DNA from: Flectobacillus longus
GTDB lineage: Bacteria; Bacteroidota; Bacteroidia; Cytophagales; Spirosomataceae
NCBI RefSeq assembly: GCF_030056705.1
Contig: NZ_JASHIC010000024.1
Location: 1-64,000, forward strand
Length of the DNA stretch: 64,000 nt
Direction: 5' to 3'
Of this stretch, positions 9,079 through 17,929 are shown in pieces. The translations under genes were made by a program, and so were the position numbers. Each line of letters opens with the position of its first letter. The stretch's first letter is position 1. Under the pieces are notes generated by a model. It had not been told where the DNA came from. It was given only the letters and a program-made list of their open reading frames with translations, and ran no database searches.

Positions 9079-10284
9079 CTAAATACGCTCAATAACGGTG
9101 GCGATTCCCATACCTCCTCCAATACATAAGCTGGCAAGTCCAGTTCCTTTGCCCGTACGCTCCAATTCATCAAGTAATGTCATCAAAATGATTGCCCCTG
9201 TAGCACCAAGTGGATGCCCCAAAGCAATAGCCCCTCCGTTTACGTTAACTTTGCTGTGATCAACTCCCAAAACGTCCATAAATAGCATGGGAATAGCTGC
9301 AAATGCCTCATTTATCTCAAATAAGTCTATATCCTGAATGTTCATCCCGTTGCGTTTGAGCACTTTCTGTGTAGCAGGAATTGGACCTGTTAACATGATT
9401 GTAGGCTCAGAACCACAAACCCCAAAGGCAGAAATTTTAGCTCTTGGTTTCAACCCCAATTTTTCGCCAATAGCTTTATTTCCTATCAATATTCCAGCTG
9501 AACCATCTACAATTTGTGAGGAATTTCCTGCGTGATGTACGTGATTGATTTCATTAAGTTCTGGATATTTCATCAGCGCCAACTGGTCGAGTCCCATTTG
9601 TCCCATCATTTCAAAAGAAGGGCGAAGTTTTGCCAAACCATCTACTGTGGTATCTGGTCGCATACCTTCATCATAGTTGAGCACCTCAATTCCTATTTCA
9701 TCTTTTACCCCAAACATTGAATGGTTGAAGCGTCCATCTGCATGAGCTATTGCTGCACGTTGTTGTGATATAACCGCAAATTGGTCAACAGCTTGACGTG
9801 AGTAACCATATTTGGTGGCAATCAAATCTGCTGAGATACCTTGAGGAACAAATTTGTGGGTTGCAATAAGTTGTGGATTCATCATCATTGCACCACCATC
9901 GGCACCCATCGCCACACGTGACATTGACTCGATACCTCCTGCAATCATCAATTCTTGCTGACCAGACATGATATAAGCCGCAGCCATATTGACAGCTTCC
10001 AAACCTGACGAACAAAAACGGTTGATTTGTACCCCTGCGACTGATTGTGGATAACCCGCAGCCAAAACAGCTGTCCGAGCTATATCAGCACCTTGTTCGC
10101 CAATAGGCGTTACACAGCCCATAATCACATCATCGACCAAGGAAGTATCAAGTTGGTTGCGGTCGCGGAGTTGTTCTAATACTTGTTGCGCTAATTGTAC
10201 AGGTTGAATATCGTGAAGTGAGCCATCAGACTTACCTCTACCACGAGGTGTGCGAACGGCATCATAGATATAAGCTTCGTTCAT
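9079..10284 (-). CDS. fadI: Acetyl-CoA C-acyltransferase (thiolase)
   Basis: This 401-residue thiolase removes acetyl-CoA from 3-ketoacyl-CoA, the last step of beta-oxidation. The acyl-accepting Cys91 lies in NRFCSSGLEAV, the catalytic His357 in GGAIALGHPLGATG, and the second Cys387 in SLCIGGGMG. Length is normal. It is first in a two-gene operon with the hydratase/dehydrogenase. A biosynthetic acetyl-CoA acetyltransferase is possible on sequence alone, but the neighbour favours degradation. The symbol (fadA or fadI) is provisional. Confidence 0.92.
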   Translation of the reverse strand: MNEAYIYDAVRTPRGRGKSDGSLHDIQPVQLAQQVLEQLRDRNQLDTSLVDDVIMGCVTPIGEQGADIARTAVLAAGYPQSVAGVQINRFCSSGLEAVNMAAAYIMSGQQELMIAGGIESMSRVAMGADGGAMMMNPQLIATHKFVPQGISADLIATKYGYSRQAVDQFAVISQQRAAIAHADGRFNHSMFGVKDEIGIEVLNYDEGMRPDTTVDGLAKLRPSFEMMGQMGLDQLALMKYPELNEINHVHHAGNSSQIVDGSAGILIGNKAIGEKLGLKPRAKISAFGVCGSEPTIMLTGPIPATQKVLKRNGMNIQDIDLFEINEAFAAIPMLFMDVLGVDHSKVNVNGGAIALGHPLGATGAIILMTLLDELERTGKGTGLASLCIGGGMGIATVIERI

Positions 10285-10492
10285 AGTTAAAGCTAGTTTT
10301 TGATGATTTGAATACCAGAGAAGAATAACAATGCTAAGTTAAAGTAAATAGGTATGCTTGCATAATAATTTTATGTAATTTTTTTAATAATAAATTTAGT
10401 TTTGTAGAGAATTTGGTATCTTGTTGGTGAAAAATCTTCTTTAGATATTTATGTATAGAAGAGCTTAACAAAGAGTATAATTTTTGTGGATA

Positions 10493-10524
10493 AATGATTC
10501 TTGCTTCTTATACCAAGAATCATT
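10493..10524. promoter_or_regulatory. Hairpin in the divergent thiolase/hypothetical gene upstream region
   Basis: The 344-bp gap 10285-10628 separates divergent genes. It holds an 11-bp perfect inverted repeat (AATGATTCTTG 10493-10503, CAAGAATCATT 10514-10524) with a 10-base loop, and a possible -7 box TAGTTTTG (10397-10404, + strand) lacking a clear -33 element. Whether the repeat is an operator or an RNA hairpin is not known. Confidence 0.3.
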
Positions 10525-10628
10525 CTGTTGAAAAAAGTATAATTTATGTTCTTGTTAAATCTTTGAAAATGAATTGATAGTATAGGATTTCTTTCCCAAA
10601 TTTCTTAATCAACTCAAACATTTTAACC

Positions 10629-10991
10629 ATGCATCATTTACTTATCGCTTCACTGCTTTCGGTAGGACAGCCTACAGCTCAGTTGTCTGACATGACGATT
10701 TCTCAGACTATTTCAGTACAAGCTGATTCATTGAGTTTCAAAGACTATTTTGGGAGTTATAAAATGCAAGCCAACGACCAGATTCCTAAAATTAAGATTT
10801 ATTATAAAAATGGCTCATTGGTGGCTTTGGCAGGGGATTATCCTGAAACCAAATTGAGTAAAAAACAAGATGACGAATTTGAAGAAGCTAATTATGGCGC
10901 TGCTGTATTTTTTATCAGAAAAGATGGAAATGTGGTTGGCATTAAAGTAGTCGTACAAGGACAAGAAATGCTTGGCGATAAGGAGATATAA
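10629..10991 (+). CDS. Small secreted hypothetical protein, DUF3471-like
   Basis: This 120-residue product starts with a weak signal-like segment (MHHLLIASLLSVGQPTAQ). The rest (FKDYFGSYKMQ, IPKIKIYYKNGSLVAL, FFIRKDGNVVGIKVVVQGQE) recalls the small beta-rich DUF3471 domain that often ends serine hydrolases, here on its own. No catalytic residues are evident. It is a lone gene followed by an unusual long inverted repeat. The function is unknown and the family match is tentative. Confidence 0.6.
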   Translation: MHHLLIASLLSVGQPTAQLSDMTISQTISVQADSLSFKDYFGSYKMQANDQIPKIKIYYKNGSLVALAGDYPETKLSKKQDDEFEEANYGAAVFFIRKDGNVVGIKVVVQGQEMLGDKEI

Positions 10992-10994
10992 AAA

Positions 10995-11107
10995 AACTTC
11001 TGACAAGACAGAACACAATTATCCAAAGCCGCCACTTTGTACAATAAGTTTGTTTAGTTTGTCAGAAGTTGTATCAATTTTAATTAACCCTTTACTCAGC
11101 CGCCACT
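10995..11107. repeat. Long inverted repeat with internal hairpins and a 10-bp direct repeat
   Basis: AACTTCTGACAA (10995-11006) and TTGTCAGAAGTT (11059-11070) are perfect 12-bp arms around 52 bases. Inside, CAAAG/CTTTG (11024-11039) can form a small hairpin, and TTCTG/CAGAA (10998-11013) offers a competing local pairing. AGCCGCCACT occurs at 11027-11036 and again at 11098-11107. There is no T-run after the outer stem, so it is not a standard terminator. It could be a small RNA or a remnant of a small mobile element. Confidence 0.4.
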
Positions 11108-11240
11108 AAGCAAGTTGGTTCAACAATTTTGTGATTAGTTATTTAGTAAATACAAATTTATTTGTCGCAACATATATTGACAAAAGTCAATGGTTGAATT
11201 ATTAATTTATTTTATAGTTGCTGAAAATTGATGTTAAATG

Positions 11241-11274
11241 GAAAAGGTGTCAAGTAAAGCCTCGACACCTTTTC
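11241..11274. terminator. Terminator of pdxJ
   Basis: GAAAAGGTGTC (11241-11251) and GACACCTTTTC (11264-11274) form an 11-bp perfect stem with a 12-base loop directly after the pdxJ stop codon on the - strand. Confidence 0.7.
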
Positions 11275-11275
11275 T

Positions 11276-12001
11276 TTAATCTATTGCCTTTGTCTCTCTT
11301 AGATACAATTGCACCGTATTTTCGAGTCCATAATAGAGTGCATCGCACACTAAAGCGTGACCAATAGATACCTCTAACAGGTTAGGAATATTTTGTTGGA
11401 AGTAACGAAGATTTTCCAAACTCAAATCATGTCCAGCATTGATACCCAAACCTAGTTGATTGGCAACTTGGGCAGCACTTACAAAATCTTTAATAGCTGC
11501 TTCACGGTTTTGTATATAATGCTCAGCATAAGGCTCAGTATAAAGCTCAATACGGTCAGTGCCCGTCTCTTTAGCTCCTTCAACCATGCGCTCGTCAGCA
11601 TCCACAAAAATTGATGTACGAATTCCAGCTTCTTTAAACATCGCAATTAAATCTTGTAAGCGACTTTTGTGCGTAATTGTATCCCAGCCTGCATTGGAAG
11701 TAATAGCACCAAGTGCATCAGGTACGAGCGTTACTTGAGTAGGTTTGGTTGCCAACACTAACTCTACAAACTTACCTTCGGTAGGGTTACCTTCGATATT
11801 GAATTCTGTTGTGATGATTTCTTTTAAATCATACACATCCTGATAACGAATATGGCGCTCGTCGGGACGAGGGTGTACGGTAATGCCTTCTGCACCAAAT
11901 CGTTCGCAGTCCATAGCTACTTTAACTACATTAGGATTGTTGCCACCTCTGGAGTTGCGAATGGTAGCTATCTTGTTGATATTTACACTAAGTTTAGTCA
12001 T
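11276..12001 (-). CDS. pdxJ: Pyridoxine 5'-phosphate synthase
   Basis: PdxJ condenses 1-deoxy-D-xylulose 5-phosphate with 3-amino-2-oxopropyl phosphate to form pyridoxine 5'-phosphate, in the DXP-dependent vitamin B6 pathway. The TIM-barrel protein carries typical motifs: [18 protein letters not shown] at the N-terminus, [21 protein letters not shown], and [13 protein letters not shown] near the end. I chose the ATG at 12001 (241 residues), the standard family start; the open frame extends 31 codons further upstream with no family-like sequence. It is transcribed alone. Confidence 0.95.
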   Translation of the reverse strand: MTKLSVNINKIATIRNSRGGNNPNVVKVAMDCERFGAEGITVHPRPDERHIRYQDVYDLKEIITTEFNIEGNPTEGKFVELVLATKPTQVTLVPDALGAITSNAGWDTITHKSRLQDLIAMFKEAGIRTSIFVDADERMVEGAKETGTDRIELYTEPYAEHYIQNREAAIKDFVSAAQVANQLGLGINAGHDLSLENLRYFQQNIPNLLEVSIGHALVCDALYYGLENTVQLYLRETKAID

Positions 12002-12227
12002 AGTATTCAAAAGCAATGCTCGACAAAAGTGCTTGAATGTCGAGAGTAATGGTGAATGATTGAATAGTTTTGTATTTTTGTAAAAACTGTACAAAATTTC
12101 TGTGAAGTTATAGCATAGCTCCTGTTATGGAAATGTTTTGCGGATGATTTTTGTTCAAAAGTAAGAAACAGTATTTTGGGTATTGGGTTTCAGCTATCGG
12201 TTTTCGGGTCAATAAGAGAGAGTTGAT

Positions 12228-12345
12228 GATATGCCTTTGGCTAATACCTACGACTTACAGCTTAATGCGTATTAAGGCAATTTTATTTTGCATTAATACT
12301 AAACCATTAGTTAGCCTATAGCCTAATGCTTACAGCTAATACCCC
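12228..12345. repeat. Degenerate dispersed intergenic repeat, copy B
   Basis: The 378-bp gap between pdxJ and the YqeY-like gene has no gene. It shares a 24-base identical block (12277-12300) with 4736-4759, and repeats gcctaatgcttacagc-like phrases seen at 4.7 and 53.2 kb. A second phrase of the same type follows at about 12310-12340. Confidence 0.5.
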
Positions 12346-12379
12346 TTAATTTTAAAACAATTATTTATCAAATAGAACC

Positions 12380-12829
12380 ATGTCACTAAAAACAAATATC
12401 GAAAGTGGTATCAAAGATGCCATGCGTGCCAAAGATCAAGATCGTTTGAGAGCGCTTCGTGCCATCAAATCTTTGATTTTATTAGAAGAAACATCAGGCA
12501 ACAGTACAGGCGAATTGACTACAGATGCTGAAATGAAAATTTTGACAAAAGCAGCCAAACAACGTAAAGATTCAATGGAAGTATTCGTGGCGCAAGGTCG
12601 CAACGATTTGGCTGAAAAAGAACAAGCAGAGTTGACTGTAATTGAAGAATTTTTGCCAAAACAATTAACAGAAGAAGAATTAAAAGCAAAATTGTCTGAG
12701 ATTATTGCTCGTGTAGGTGCTTCTGCACCTTCAGACATGGGTAAAGTAATGGGCGTTGCTACCAAAGAATTGGCAGGTTTGGCAGATGGAAAAGTTATTT
12801 CTGCTACAGTAAAAGCGCTTTTAGGATAG
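12380..12829 (+). CDS. GatB/YqeY domain protein
   Basis: The 149-residue protein matches the YqeY family throughout: an N-terminal helical part (MRAKDQDRLRALRAIKSLI) and a C-terminal domain (EFLPKQLTEEELKAKLSEII, MGKVMGVATKELAGLADGK). The C-terminal part resembles the tail domain of GatB, the amidotransferase that makes Gln-tRNA, but no catalytic region is present and the role of free YqeY is not settled. It is followed by a strong terminator, so it is likely transcribed apart from the cvpA-like gene. Confidence 0.9.
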   Translation: MSLKTNIESGIKDAMRAKDQDRLRALRAIKSLILLEETSGNSTGELTTDAEMKILTKAAKQRKDSMEVFVAQGRNDLAEKEQAELTVIEEFLPKQLTEEELKAKLSEIIARVGASAPSDMGKVMGVATKELAGLADGKVISATVKALLG

Positions 12830-12847
12830 TTTTTCTTAAATTTTCGA

Positions 12848-12887
12848 CTGTTGATTTTGATACATTTACTCAAAATCAACAGTTTTT
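12848..12887 (+). terminator. Rho-independent terminator of the YqeY-like gene
   Basis: CTGTTGATTTTGA (12848-12860) and its exact complement (12870-12882) form a 13-bp stem with a 9-base loop, followed by five T residues. It covers the TTG at 12851 that would otherwise be an upstream start for the next gene. Confidence 0.88.
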
Positions 12888-12901
12888 CAACCTTTTATTT
12901 C

Positions 12902-13426
12902 GTGAAAGTCATTGATATTTTTATACTTCTTCCAATCCTTTGGGGAGCTTTTATTGGCTACCAACGAGGTATTATTATTGAAGTAATTTCTATTTTGGCT
13001 TTTATTATTTCTGTCATTATTGGCTTCAAAACGCTAGGTGTAGCTTCGGACTGGTTATCGCCCTATATGACTAGCAAGGTAACAGATAGAGTTTTGCCCT
13101 ATGTTGGTTTTGGAGCGGTCTTCTTTCCGATTGTGTATCTTATCAACAAATTAGGTTGGGTACTTCGCAAATCTATCAAAGCAACGGTATTGGGGCAGTT
13201 TGATTCCTTGGTAGGTGCGTTGGTTGGTGGCATGACTTGGGCTTTTGGTATTAGTATTATCCTATGGCTTGGCTCAGCAATAGGTATGCAGATTCCTCCC
13301 AAAAATGAGAAAGGTCCTTACTATTTATTACCCATTGTAAAACCATTTGCTCCTTCAATTATAGAAAAAGCTGTGGATAAAGTCCCTACACAAATCAAGA
13401 GGTTTAGTGAGCCACATAAATCCTAA
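12902..13426 (+). CDS. CvpA family membrane protein
   Basis: A 174-residue inner-membrane protein with four hydrophobic helices, matching the CvpA/colicin V production family (VIDIFILLPILWGAFIGYQRGIIIE, VLGQFDSLVGALVGGMTWAFGI). The family is linked to colicin V export and cell-envelope integrity, but its biochemical role is unclear. I use the GTG at 12902 as start: it gives the usual family N-terminus, while the upstream TTG at 12851 lies inside the preceding terminator hairpin. Confidence 0.85.
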   Translation: MKVIDIFILLPILWGAFIGYQRGIIIEVISILAFIISVIIGFKTLGVASDWLSPYMTSKVTDRVLPYVGFGAVFFPIVYLINKLGWVLRKSIKATVLGQFDSLVGALVGGMTWAFGISIILWLGSAIGMQIPPKNEKGPYYLLPIVKPFAPSIIEKAVDKVPTQIKRFSEPHKS

Positions 13427-13586
13427 GATTGTTTTCCCACAACAAACTAATAGAATGTTATTAAATTGTAAAAAACTGTATAGCAATTGTTTATAAGTTT
13501 TTAAAAAAATACAATGAATCCATAAAATGCGATAAATCATTATATTTAACTACCTCTCTGAATATCAATCCCATAAAAATTAGTCG

Positions 13587-13594
13587 TACCTTTG
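13587..13594 (+). promoter_or_regulatory. Possible -7 promoter element for rlmN
   Basis: TACCTTTG matches the Bacteroidota -7 consensus TAnnTTTG exactly. No TTTG lies at the usual 19-21 base distance upstream, so the promoter is tentative. If used, the mRNA has a leader of about 160 bases. Confidence 0.4.
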
Positions 13595-13656
13595 CAAAAT
13601 CAATCACTTGTTTATTAAAACTAGACTATCCTAGGGTAGTTGTAGCCACAAAAGAC

Positions 13657-13733
13657 ATGAGTAGCGCATTGAATTAGAAATGTGGAGTGCCGTCGAAAGT
13701 GGGCACAAAATGATAGCGCTAATATTTACTCAT
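13657..13733 (+). ncRNA. Possible structured 5' leader of rlmN
   Basis: Several helices nest here. P1 pairs ATGAGTA (13657-13663) with TACTCAT (13727-13733). P2 pairs GCGC (13664-13667) with GCGC (13716-13719), stacked on P1 on its 5' side with a 7-base bulge on the 3' side. P3 pairs GTGCC (13687-13691) with GGCAC (13702-13706). A near-palindrome ACTATCCTAGGGTAGT lies just upstream. The start codon of rlmN is 25 bases past P1. I do not recognise a known riboswitch class; cis-regulation of rlmN is a guess. Confidence 0.4.
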
Positions 13734-13757
13734 ATCGATTTAAGTATAAAGTTTATT

Positions 13758-14819
13758 ATGGAAGTTGTAGTAGCTAACAAAAAAGATATTAGAAAACTGA
13801 GCCTTAGCCAAATTAAAGAGTTTTTGGTAGAAAAAGGTGAGCAAGGATTTAGAGCCAAGCAAATATATGAGTGGCTTTGGAAAAAATCTGTACAAAGTTT
13901 TGATGAAATGACAAACCTCTCTAAAAAGATGAGAGAGACATTGGACGAAAACTTTGAAATTCGTGCGGTTACAGTAGCTGAAAAACAAGTGTCATCTGAC
14001 AAAACGATTAAATCTTCGTTTCAGTTATTTGACCAAAATCTGGTAGAAGGCGTACTTATTCCAGCAGATGACCGTATGACAGCTTGTGTGTCTTCACAGG
14101 TTGGTTGTTCTTTAACTTGTAAGTTTTGTGCTACGGGCTATATGGATCGTAAGCGAAACCTTGACCCTGCCGAAATTTATGACCAAGTGGTGCGTATCCG
14201 TGACCAAGCAGAAGGGCATTATCAAACCCCATTGACCAATATCGTGTACATGGGTATGGGTGAGCCTTTGTTGAATTATACCAATGTATTGCAGTCAATC
14301 GAACATATTACTTCGCCAGAAGGCTTGGGTATGTCGCCAAAGCGTATAACTGTGTCTACAGCAGGTATTGCTAAAATGATTAAAAAACTCGGCGATGATG
14401 AAGTAAAATTCAACTTGGCTTTGTCTTTACATGCTGCTAATGATGCGAAGAGAAATCAAATCATGCCTATCAATGAGAGTAATACTTTAGAAGCACTCAA
14501 AGAAGCATTGCAGTATTTTTATAAGAAAACAGGAAGTAGAATTACACTCGAATATATTGTGTTTTATCGCTTCAACGATACCTTGGAAGATGCTAGAGAG
14601 CTTTGGCAATTTGCTAAGCAATTTCCATGTAAAATCAATATTATTGAATATAACCCTATCGCAGAAGCAAACTATACCAATACCGATCCATTGACTTTAG
14701 AAAAATTTGCGAAGTTTTTAGAAGAAAAAGGAATGGTTGTAAATGTGCGTCGCTCGAGAGGAAAAGATATTGATGCAGCATGTGGGCAATTAGCAGGTAA
14801 AAAAAAGACTGAAAATTAA
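13758..14819 (+). CDS. rlmN: Dual-specificity RNA methyltransferase RlmN (23S rRNA A2503 / tRNA A37)
   Basis: RlmN is a radical-SAM enzyme that methylates C2 of A2503 in 23S rRNA, and of A37 in some tRNAs. The radical-SAM cluster motif CxxxCxxC is at Cys117, Cys121 and Cys124, and the second catalytic cysteine needed for the methyl-transfer intermediate is Cys342 in DIDAACGQL. The ATG at 13758 gives a 353-residue protein beginning MEVVVANKKD, normal for the family; the open frame upstream has no family similarity and overlaps the possible leader RNA. A terminator-like hairpin follows. Confidence 0.95.
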   Translation: MEVVVANKKDIRKLSLSQIKEFLVEKGEQGFRAKQIYEWLWKKSVQSFDEMTNLSKKMRETLDENFEIRAVTVAEKQVSSDKTIKSSFQLFDQNLVEGVLIPADDRMTACVSSQVGCSLTCKFCATGYMDRKRNLDPAEIYDQVVRIRDQAEGHYQTPLTNIVYMGMGEPLLNYTNVLQSIEHITSPEGLGMSPKRITVSTAGIAKMIKKLGDDEVKFNLALSLHAANDAKRNQIMPINESNTLEALKEALQYFYKKTGSRITLEYIVFYRFNDTLEDARELWQFAKQFPCKINIIEYNPIAEANYTNTDPLTLEKFAKFLEEKGMVVNVRRSRGKDIDAACGQLAGKKKTEN

Positions 14820-14822
14820 TAC

Positions 14823-14856
14823 ATTTGTAGTACCACATATTTAGTACAAATTTTTT
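14823..14856 (+). terminator. Terminator of rlmN
   Basis: ATTTGTA (14823-14829) pairs with TACAAAT (14845-14851) and is followed by TTTTT. An inner GTAC/GTAC pairing is an alternative. Confidence 0.6.
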
Positions 14857-14965
14857 GAACAAAAAAAATCAACAACTAGTTAATATTCAACACTAACCCT
14901 ATAATCTTTGAAGATAATACCCCTTATGAGGGATTTAGAATCGATTATACAAGAAAACCATCTCA

Positions 14966-16033
14966 ATGGAAAAAGTAAGTTTCAACAACAAAAACAGTGT
15001 GTTTTTTAATGCGTTACGCAAAAAAGTAAACGATTATTTTCAAACAAACCAGATTAAGCCAACAGGTAATTACAAGTTGTATTTCAAATCAACAACCCTA
15101 CTTGCGAGTGCAGTTGCGTTGTATTTGATTTTGGTGTTTTTTACGCCAACTGCTTGGTTGTCTATTTTGCTTTCGGCTTTATTAGGGTTTAATATGGCTG
15201 CGATTGGATTTAACATCATGCACGATGGTGCTCATGGAAGCTTTTCGGAGCGCAAATGGGTAAATGAATTGATGGGGTATTCGCTGAATATGATTGGCGG
15301 AAGTGTGTATCTGTGGAAATTTAAACACAATTTCAATCATCATTCATTTACTAATATTGATGGTATGGATGATGATATTGATATTAAGCCTTGGATTCGT
15401 GTAAGCTCAACTCAGGAAAAATATTGGTTTCACCGTTTCCAATATATTTATTGGGTGTTTTTGTATGGTTGGACGTATTTGCTTTGGATTTATTGGCAAG
15501 ATTTTCAAAAATATTTTACAGGAAAAGTAGGCGAAACAAAATTCAGAAAGATGGATACCAAAGAACATCTTATTTTCTGGATTACAAAAATCGCCTATGT
15601 GGCAGTTTTTGTAGTATTACCTATTTACCGTTTGGGAATTGTAGATGCAATGATTGGCTATTTTGTTATTGCCTTTGTTTGTGGATTTGTTAGTGCGGTA
15701 GTATTCCAGTTGGCACACGTTGTAGAGCATACAAGCTTTCCTATGCCAGATGAAGAAACGTCTAAGATTAATGTAGAATGGGCGATTCACCAAATTCAAA
15801 CTACAGCTAACTTTGCTACTCGTAGCAAAATTGTTTCATGGTTTACTGGAGGTCTTAATTTTCAGGTAGAACACCACCTTTTTCCTAAAATTAGCCATAT
15901 TCACTATCCCAAAATCAATGAATTGGTAAGAGAAACTTGTCAACAATTTGGTATAGAATACCTTGAGTATCCAAGTGTTTTGAGTGCATTGAGATCTCAT
16001 GTAACTTATTTGAAACAAGTAGGTGTTGCATAA
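14966..16033 (+). CDS. Membrane fatty-acid (acyl-lipid/acyl-CoA) desaturase
   Basis: A 355-residue integral membrane di-iron desaturase. The three histidine boxes are HDGAHGS (86-92), HNFNHH (121-126) and QVEHH (300-304); the QxxHH third box is typical of front-end (delta-5/delta-6 linoleoyl-type) desaturases, though bacterial members vary in regiospecificity. About four to six membrane segments surround the boxes. No fused cytochrome b5 domain, so electrons come from separate ferredoxin or similar. It probably adjusts membrane fluidity. The gene stands alone between terminators. Confidence 0.9.
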   Translation: MEKVSFNNKNSVFFNALRKKVNDYFQTNQIKPTGNYKLYFKSTTLLASAVALYLILVFFTPTAWLSILLSALLGFNMAAIGFNIMHDGAHGSFSERKWVNELMGYSLNMIGGSVYLWKFKHNFNHHSFTNIDGMDDDIDIKPWIRVSSTQEKYWFHRFQYIYWVFLYGWTYLLWIYWQDFQKYFTGKVGETKFRKMDTKEHLIFWITKIAYVAVFVVLPIYRLGIVDAMIGYFVIAFVCGFVSAVVFQLAHVVEHTSFPMPDEETSKINVEWAIHQIQTTANFATRSKIVSWFTGGLNFQVEHHLFPKISHIHYPKINELVRETCQQFGIEYLEYPSVLSALRSHVTYLKQVGVA

Positions 16034-16070
16034 GTAATAGCGAGTTATTGATAACTCAATTTGATTATAG

Positions 16071-16108
16071 AAAGTCCATTGTATCAATTTTGATGCAATG
16101 GACTTTTA
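16071..16108 (+). terminator. Terminator of the desaturase gene
   Basis: A 16-bp stem with one G-T pair (16071-16086 with 16091-16106, core AAAGTCCATTG/CAATGGACTTT) and a 4-base loop, ending in T residues. A smaller hairpin GAGTTAT/ATAACTC precedes it. Confidence 0.75.
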
Positions 16109-16273
16109 CTTTTATAATGGTCTATTAAAATAGATAGTTTGTCGTACAAAATCTTCTTTTGGGCGATTCACCTACAGAATTTTCCTTTTCACATTTAATC
16201 ACTTATTTTTCAATAACGAATCCTCATATCCGCAAGTCACAAGTATTGTAATCAATCAAAACCCATCAAGGAT

Positions 16274-17680
16274 ATGAAATTCAAAATCACGATTGCCAGT
16301 GCAATTTTATTTACCACATTGATAGCCATAAGCTGCAAACAAGACGAATCCGTAGTTTCGTCTTCAGCTACAGCTTCTATCTCTACTTTAAACTGCTCGT
16401 CTACAACATTTTCGGCAACGCCTGTAGCAGGAACAGCTTTTACAGGAACTGCCACCGTACCATATACTGGCGGTAATGGAGGAGCTTATGCTACTGGTAC
16501 GGCTGTTGCATCGACGGGAGTAACGGGTTTGACTGCTACCCTCACAGCAGGAACATTAGCTTCGGGTGCAGGTTCTGTGACTTTTGCCATTACAGGAACA
16601 CCAGCTACAAGTGGCACCGCGAGTTTTGCTATTACAGTGGCGGGTCAATCCTGTACTTTTTCCTTAACAGTTAATACTACTAGCTCAGGTTCATCTTCAG
16701 GATCAAACGGTACAGGGACAGTATGGTCTGTAGATACCGATATTACTAATATTGTAGCTATGGCAGAGGCATTCAAGGCTACACTTTCTTCTACTCAAAT
16801 CACCTCATTACAAGATACCTACAACAAAGCTCATGCCCAAAAATGGTCAAATCTACCTGAAGGGTTGTATCGTGGTCGTTCAGGATTACAGTCGGGTACA
16901 TTTAGTACTGCTCAATGGACAGCTTTTTACAACCTTCTTAAAGTGGCAACCAGTTCTGTAACTAGTGAAGGCAATGCGGAGTATTTAGGTATTTTGGCGG
17001 CAGACGATTACTTAAATTCTATTGGAGGAGGCTCTGACTATGGTTCGGGCAATTATTATGTTGCCTTTATAGGCACACCTAGTACTACAGGACTTTGGTG
17101 CTTGCAGATAGGTGGGCACCACGGTACGATCATTTATACTTACAATGGTGGAAAAATGACAGGAGGTACACCTTCTTTCCGTTCTACTGAGCCATTTCCT
17201 ACCTATACTTGGAAAACCGTGACTTACAATCCTATTCAACAAGAATTAACAACTTTATCAAATATGTTAAAAGGATTAAGTTCGACTGAATTGACCACAG
17301 CAAAACGTTCTGCAGCACAAAATGATTTGATTTTAGGACCAGCTCAGGATGATAAATTTCCAACGACCAAAACAGGCGTAAAAGCTGGAAACTTGACTTC
17401 GGCACAACAGGACTTGGTGTTGGCTGCTATCAAAACATATACAGATGATTTGGATGATAAAGCCTCAGCTGCCATTTATGCTAAATACAAAGCGGATATT
17501 GCTGATACCTATATTTCGTATTATGGTACAACAGACTTGACCACCAAAGGTGATTATGTATTAATTGATGGCCCGAATGTATGGATTGAGTTTTCGATGC
17601 AAGGCGGTATAATCGTCAAAACTGCGAATCACCCTCACTCAGTTTGGAGAGATAGAAAAGCTGATTATGGTAGCAACTAA
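16274..17680 (+). CDS. DUF3500 lipoprotein
   Basis: A 468-residue protein with a lipoprotein signal (LIAISC, Cys21). Residues about 35-145 are Ala/Thr/Gly-rich with a repetitive pattern (AGTAFTGTATVPYTGG, FAITGTPATSGTASFAIT), like a surface immunoglobulin-type domain, followed by a Ser/Gly linker. Residues about 155-468 match DUF3500 (LPEGLYRGRSGLQSG, FIGTPSTTGLWCLQIGGHH, VWIEFSMQGGIIV). The domain has several conserved histidines but no known function. It is followed by a gene for a HupE/UreJ-like membrane protein, a pairing that suggests a shared role, perhaps metal handling. Confidence 0.85.
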   Translation: MKFKITIASAILFTTLIAISCKQDESVVSSSATASISTLNCSSTTFSATPVAGTAFTGTATVPYTGGNGGAYATGTAVASTGVTGLTATLTAGTLASGAGSVTFAITGTPATSGTASFAITVAGQSCTFSLTVNTTSSGSSSGSNGTGTVWSVDTDITNIVAMAEAFKATLSSTQITSLQDTYNKAHAQKWSNLPEGLYRGRSGLQSGTFSTAQWTAFYNLLKVATSSVTSEGNAEYLGILAADDYLNSIGGGSDYGSGNYYVAFIGTPSTTGLWCLQIGGHHGTIIYTYNGGKMTGGTPSFRSTEPFPTYTWKTVTYNPIQQELTTLSNMLKGLSSTELTTAKRSAAQNDLILGPAQDDKFPTTKTGVKAGNLTSAQQDLVLAAIKTYTDDLDDKASAAIYAKYKADIADTYISYYGTTDLTTKGDYVLIDGPNVWIEFSMQGGIIVKTANHPHSVWRDRKADYGSN

Positions 17681-17718
17681 GTATTAGTGCTGAATGTAAA
17701 ATTGCATTAATACTTAAG
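17678..17718 (+). terminator. Hairpin at the DUF3500 stop codon, related to the dispersed repeat
   Basis: GTATTAGTGC (17681-17690) pairs with GCATTAATAC (17703-17712) with one mismatch, and the stem extends outward through CTAA/TTAG-like bases. GCATTAATACTTA is also found in copy A at 4.75 kb. Downstream, 17755-17780 has short ggcac/aggca phrases like those at 45.27 kb. Confidence 0.4.
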
Positions 17719-17929
17719 TAATCGTGCAGAATAAGATTTAAGTTATGTGTTTAGGCACTAGGCAACAGGCACAAGGCACAGAGTGTTAAAATGTTTTTTA
17801 TTACCCACAGCCATGCTTTTTCCAAAATCCACCGCCGAAAGCCGTTACCTGAAAGCCCCAAGCATAATCTTAAATTTTATTTTGCCCACTAACTTAAACT
17901 TAATATTCCTAAACTCGCCACTTTTACTT

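Noticed and set aside
12436-12879. Long antisense frame over the YqeY-like gene
   Set aside because: Shadow of a strongly conserved gene, with no start context or family similarity.
12851-12901. Upstream TTG start for the CvpA-like gene
   Set aside because: It lies inside the preceding terminator hairpin; the GTG at 12902 gives the family N-terminus.
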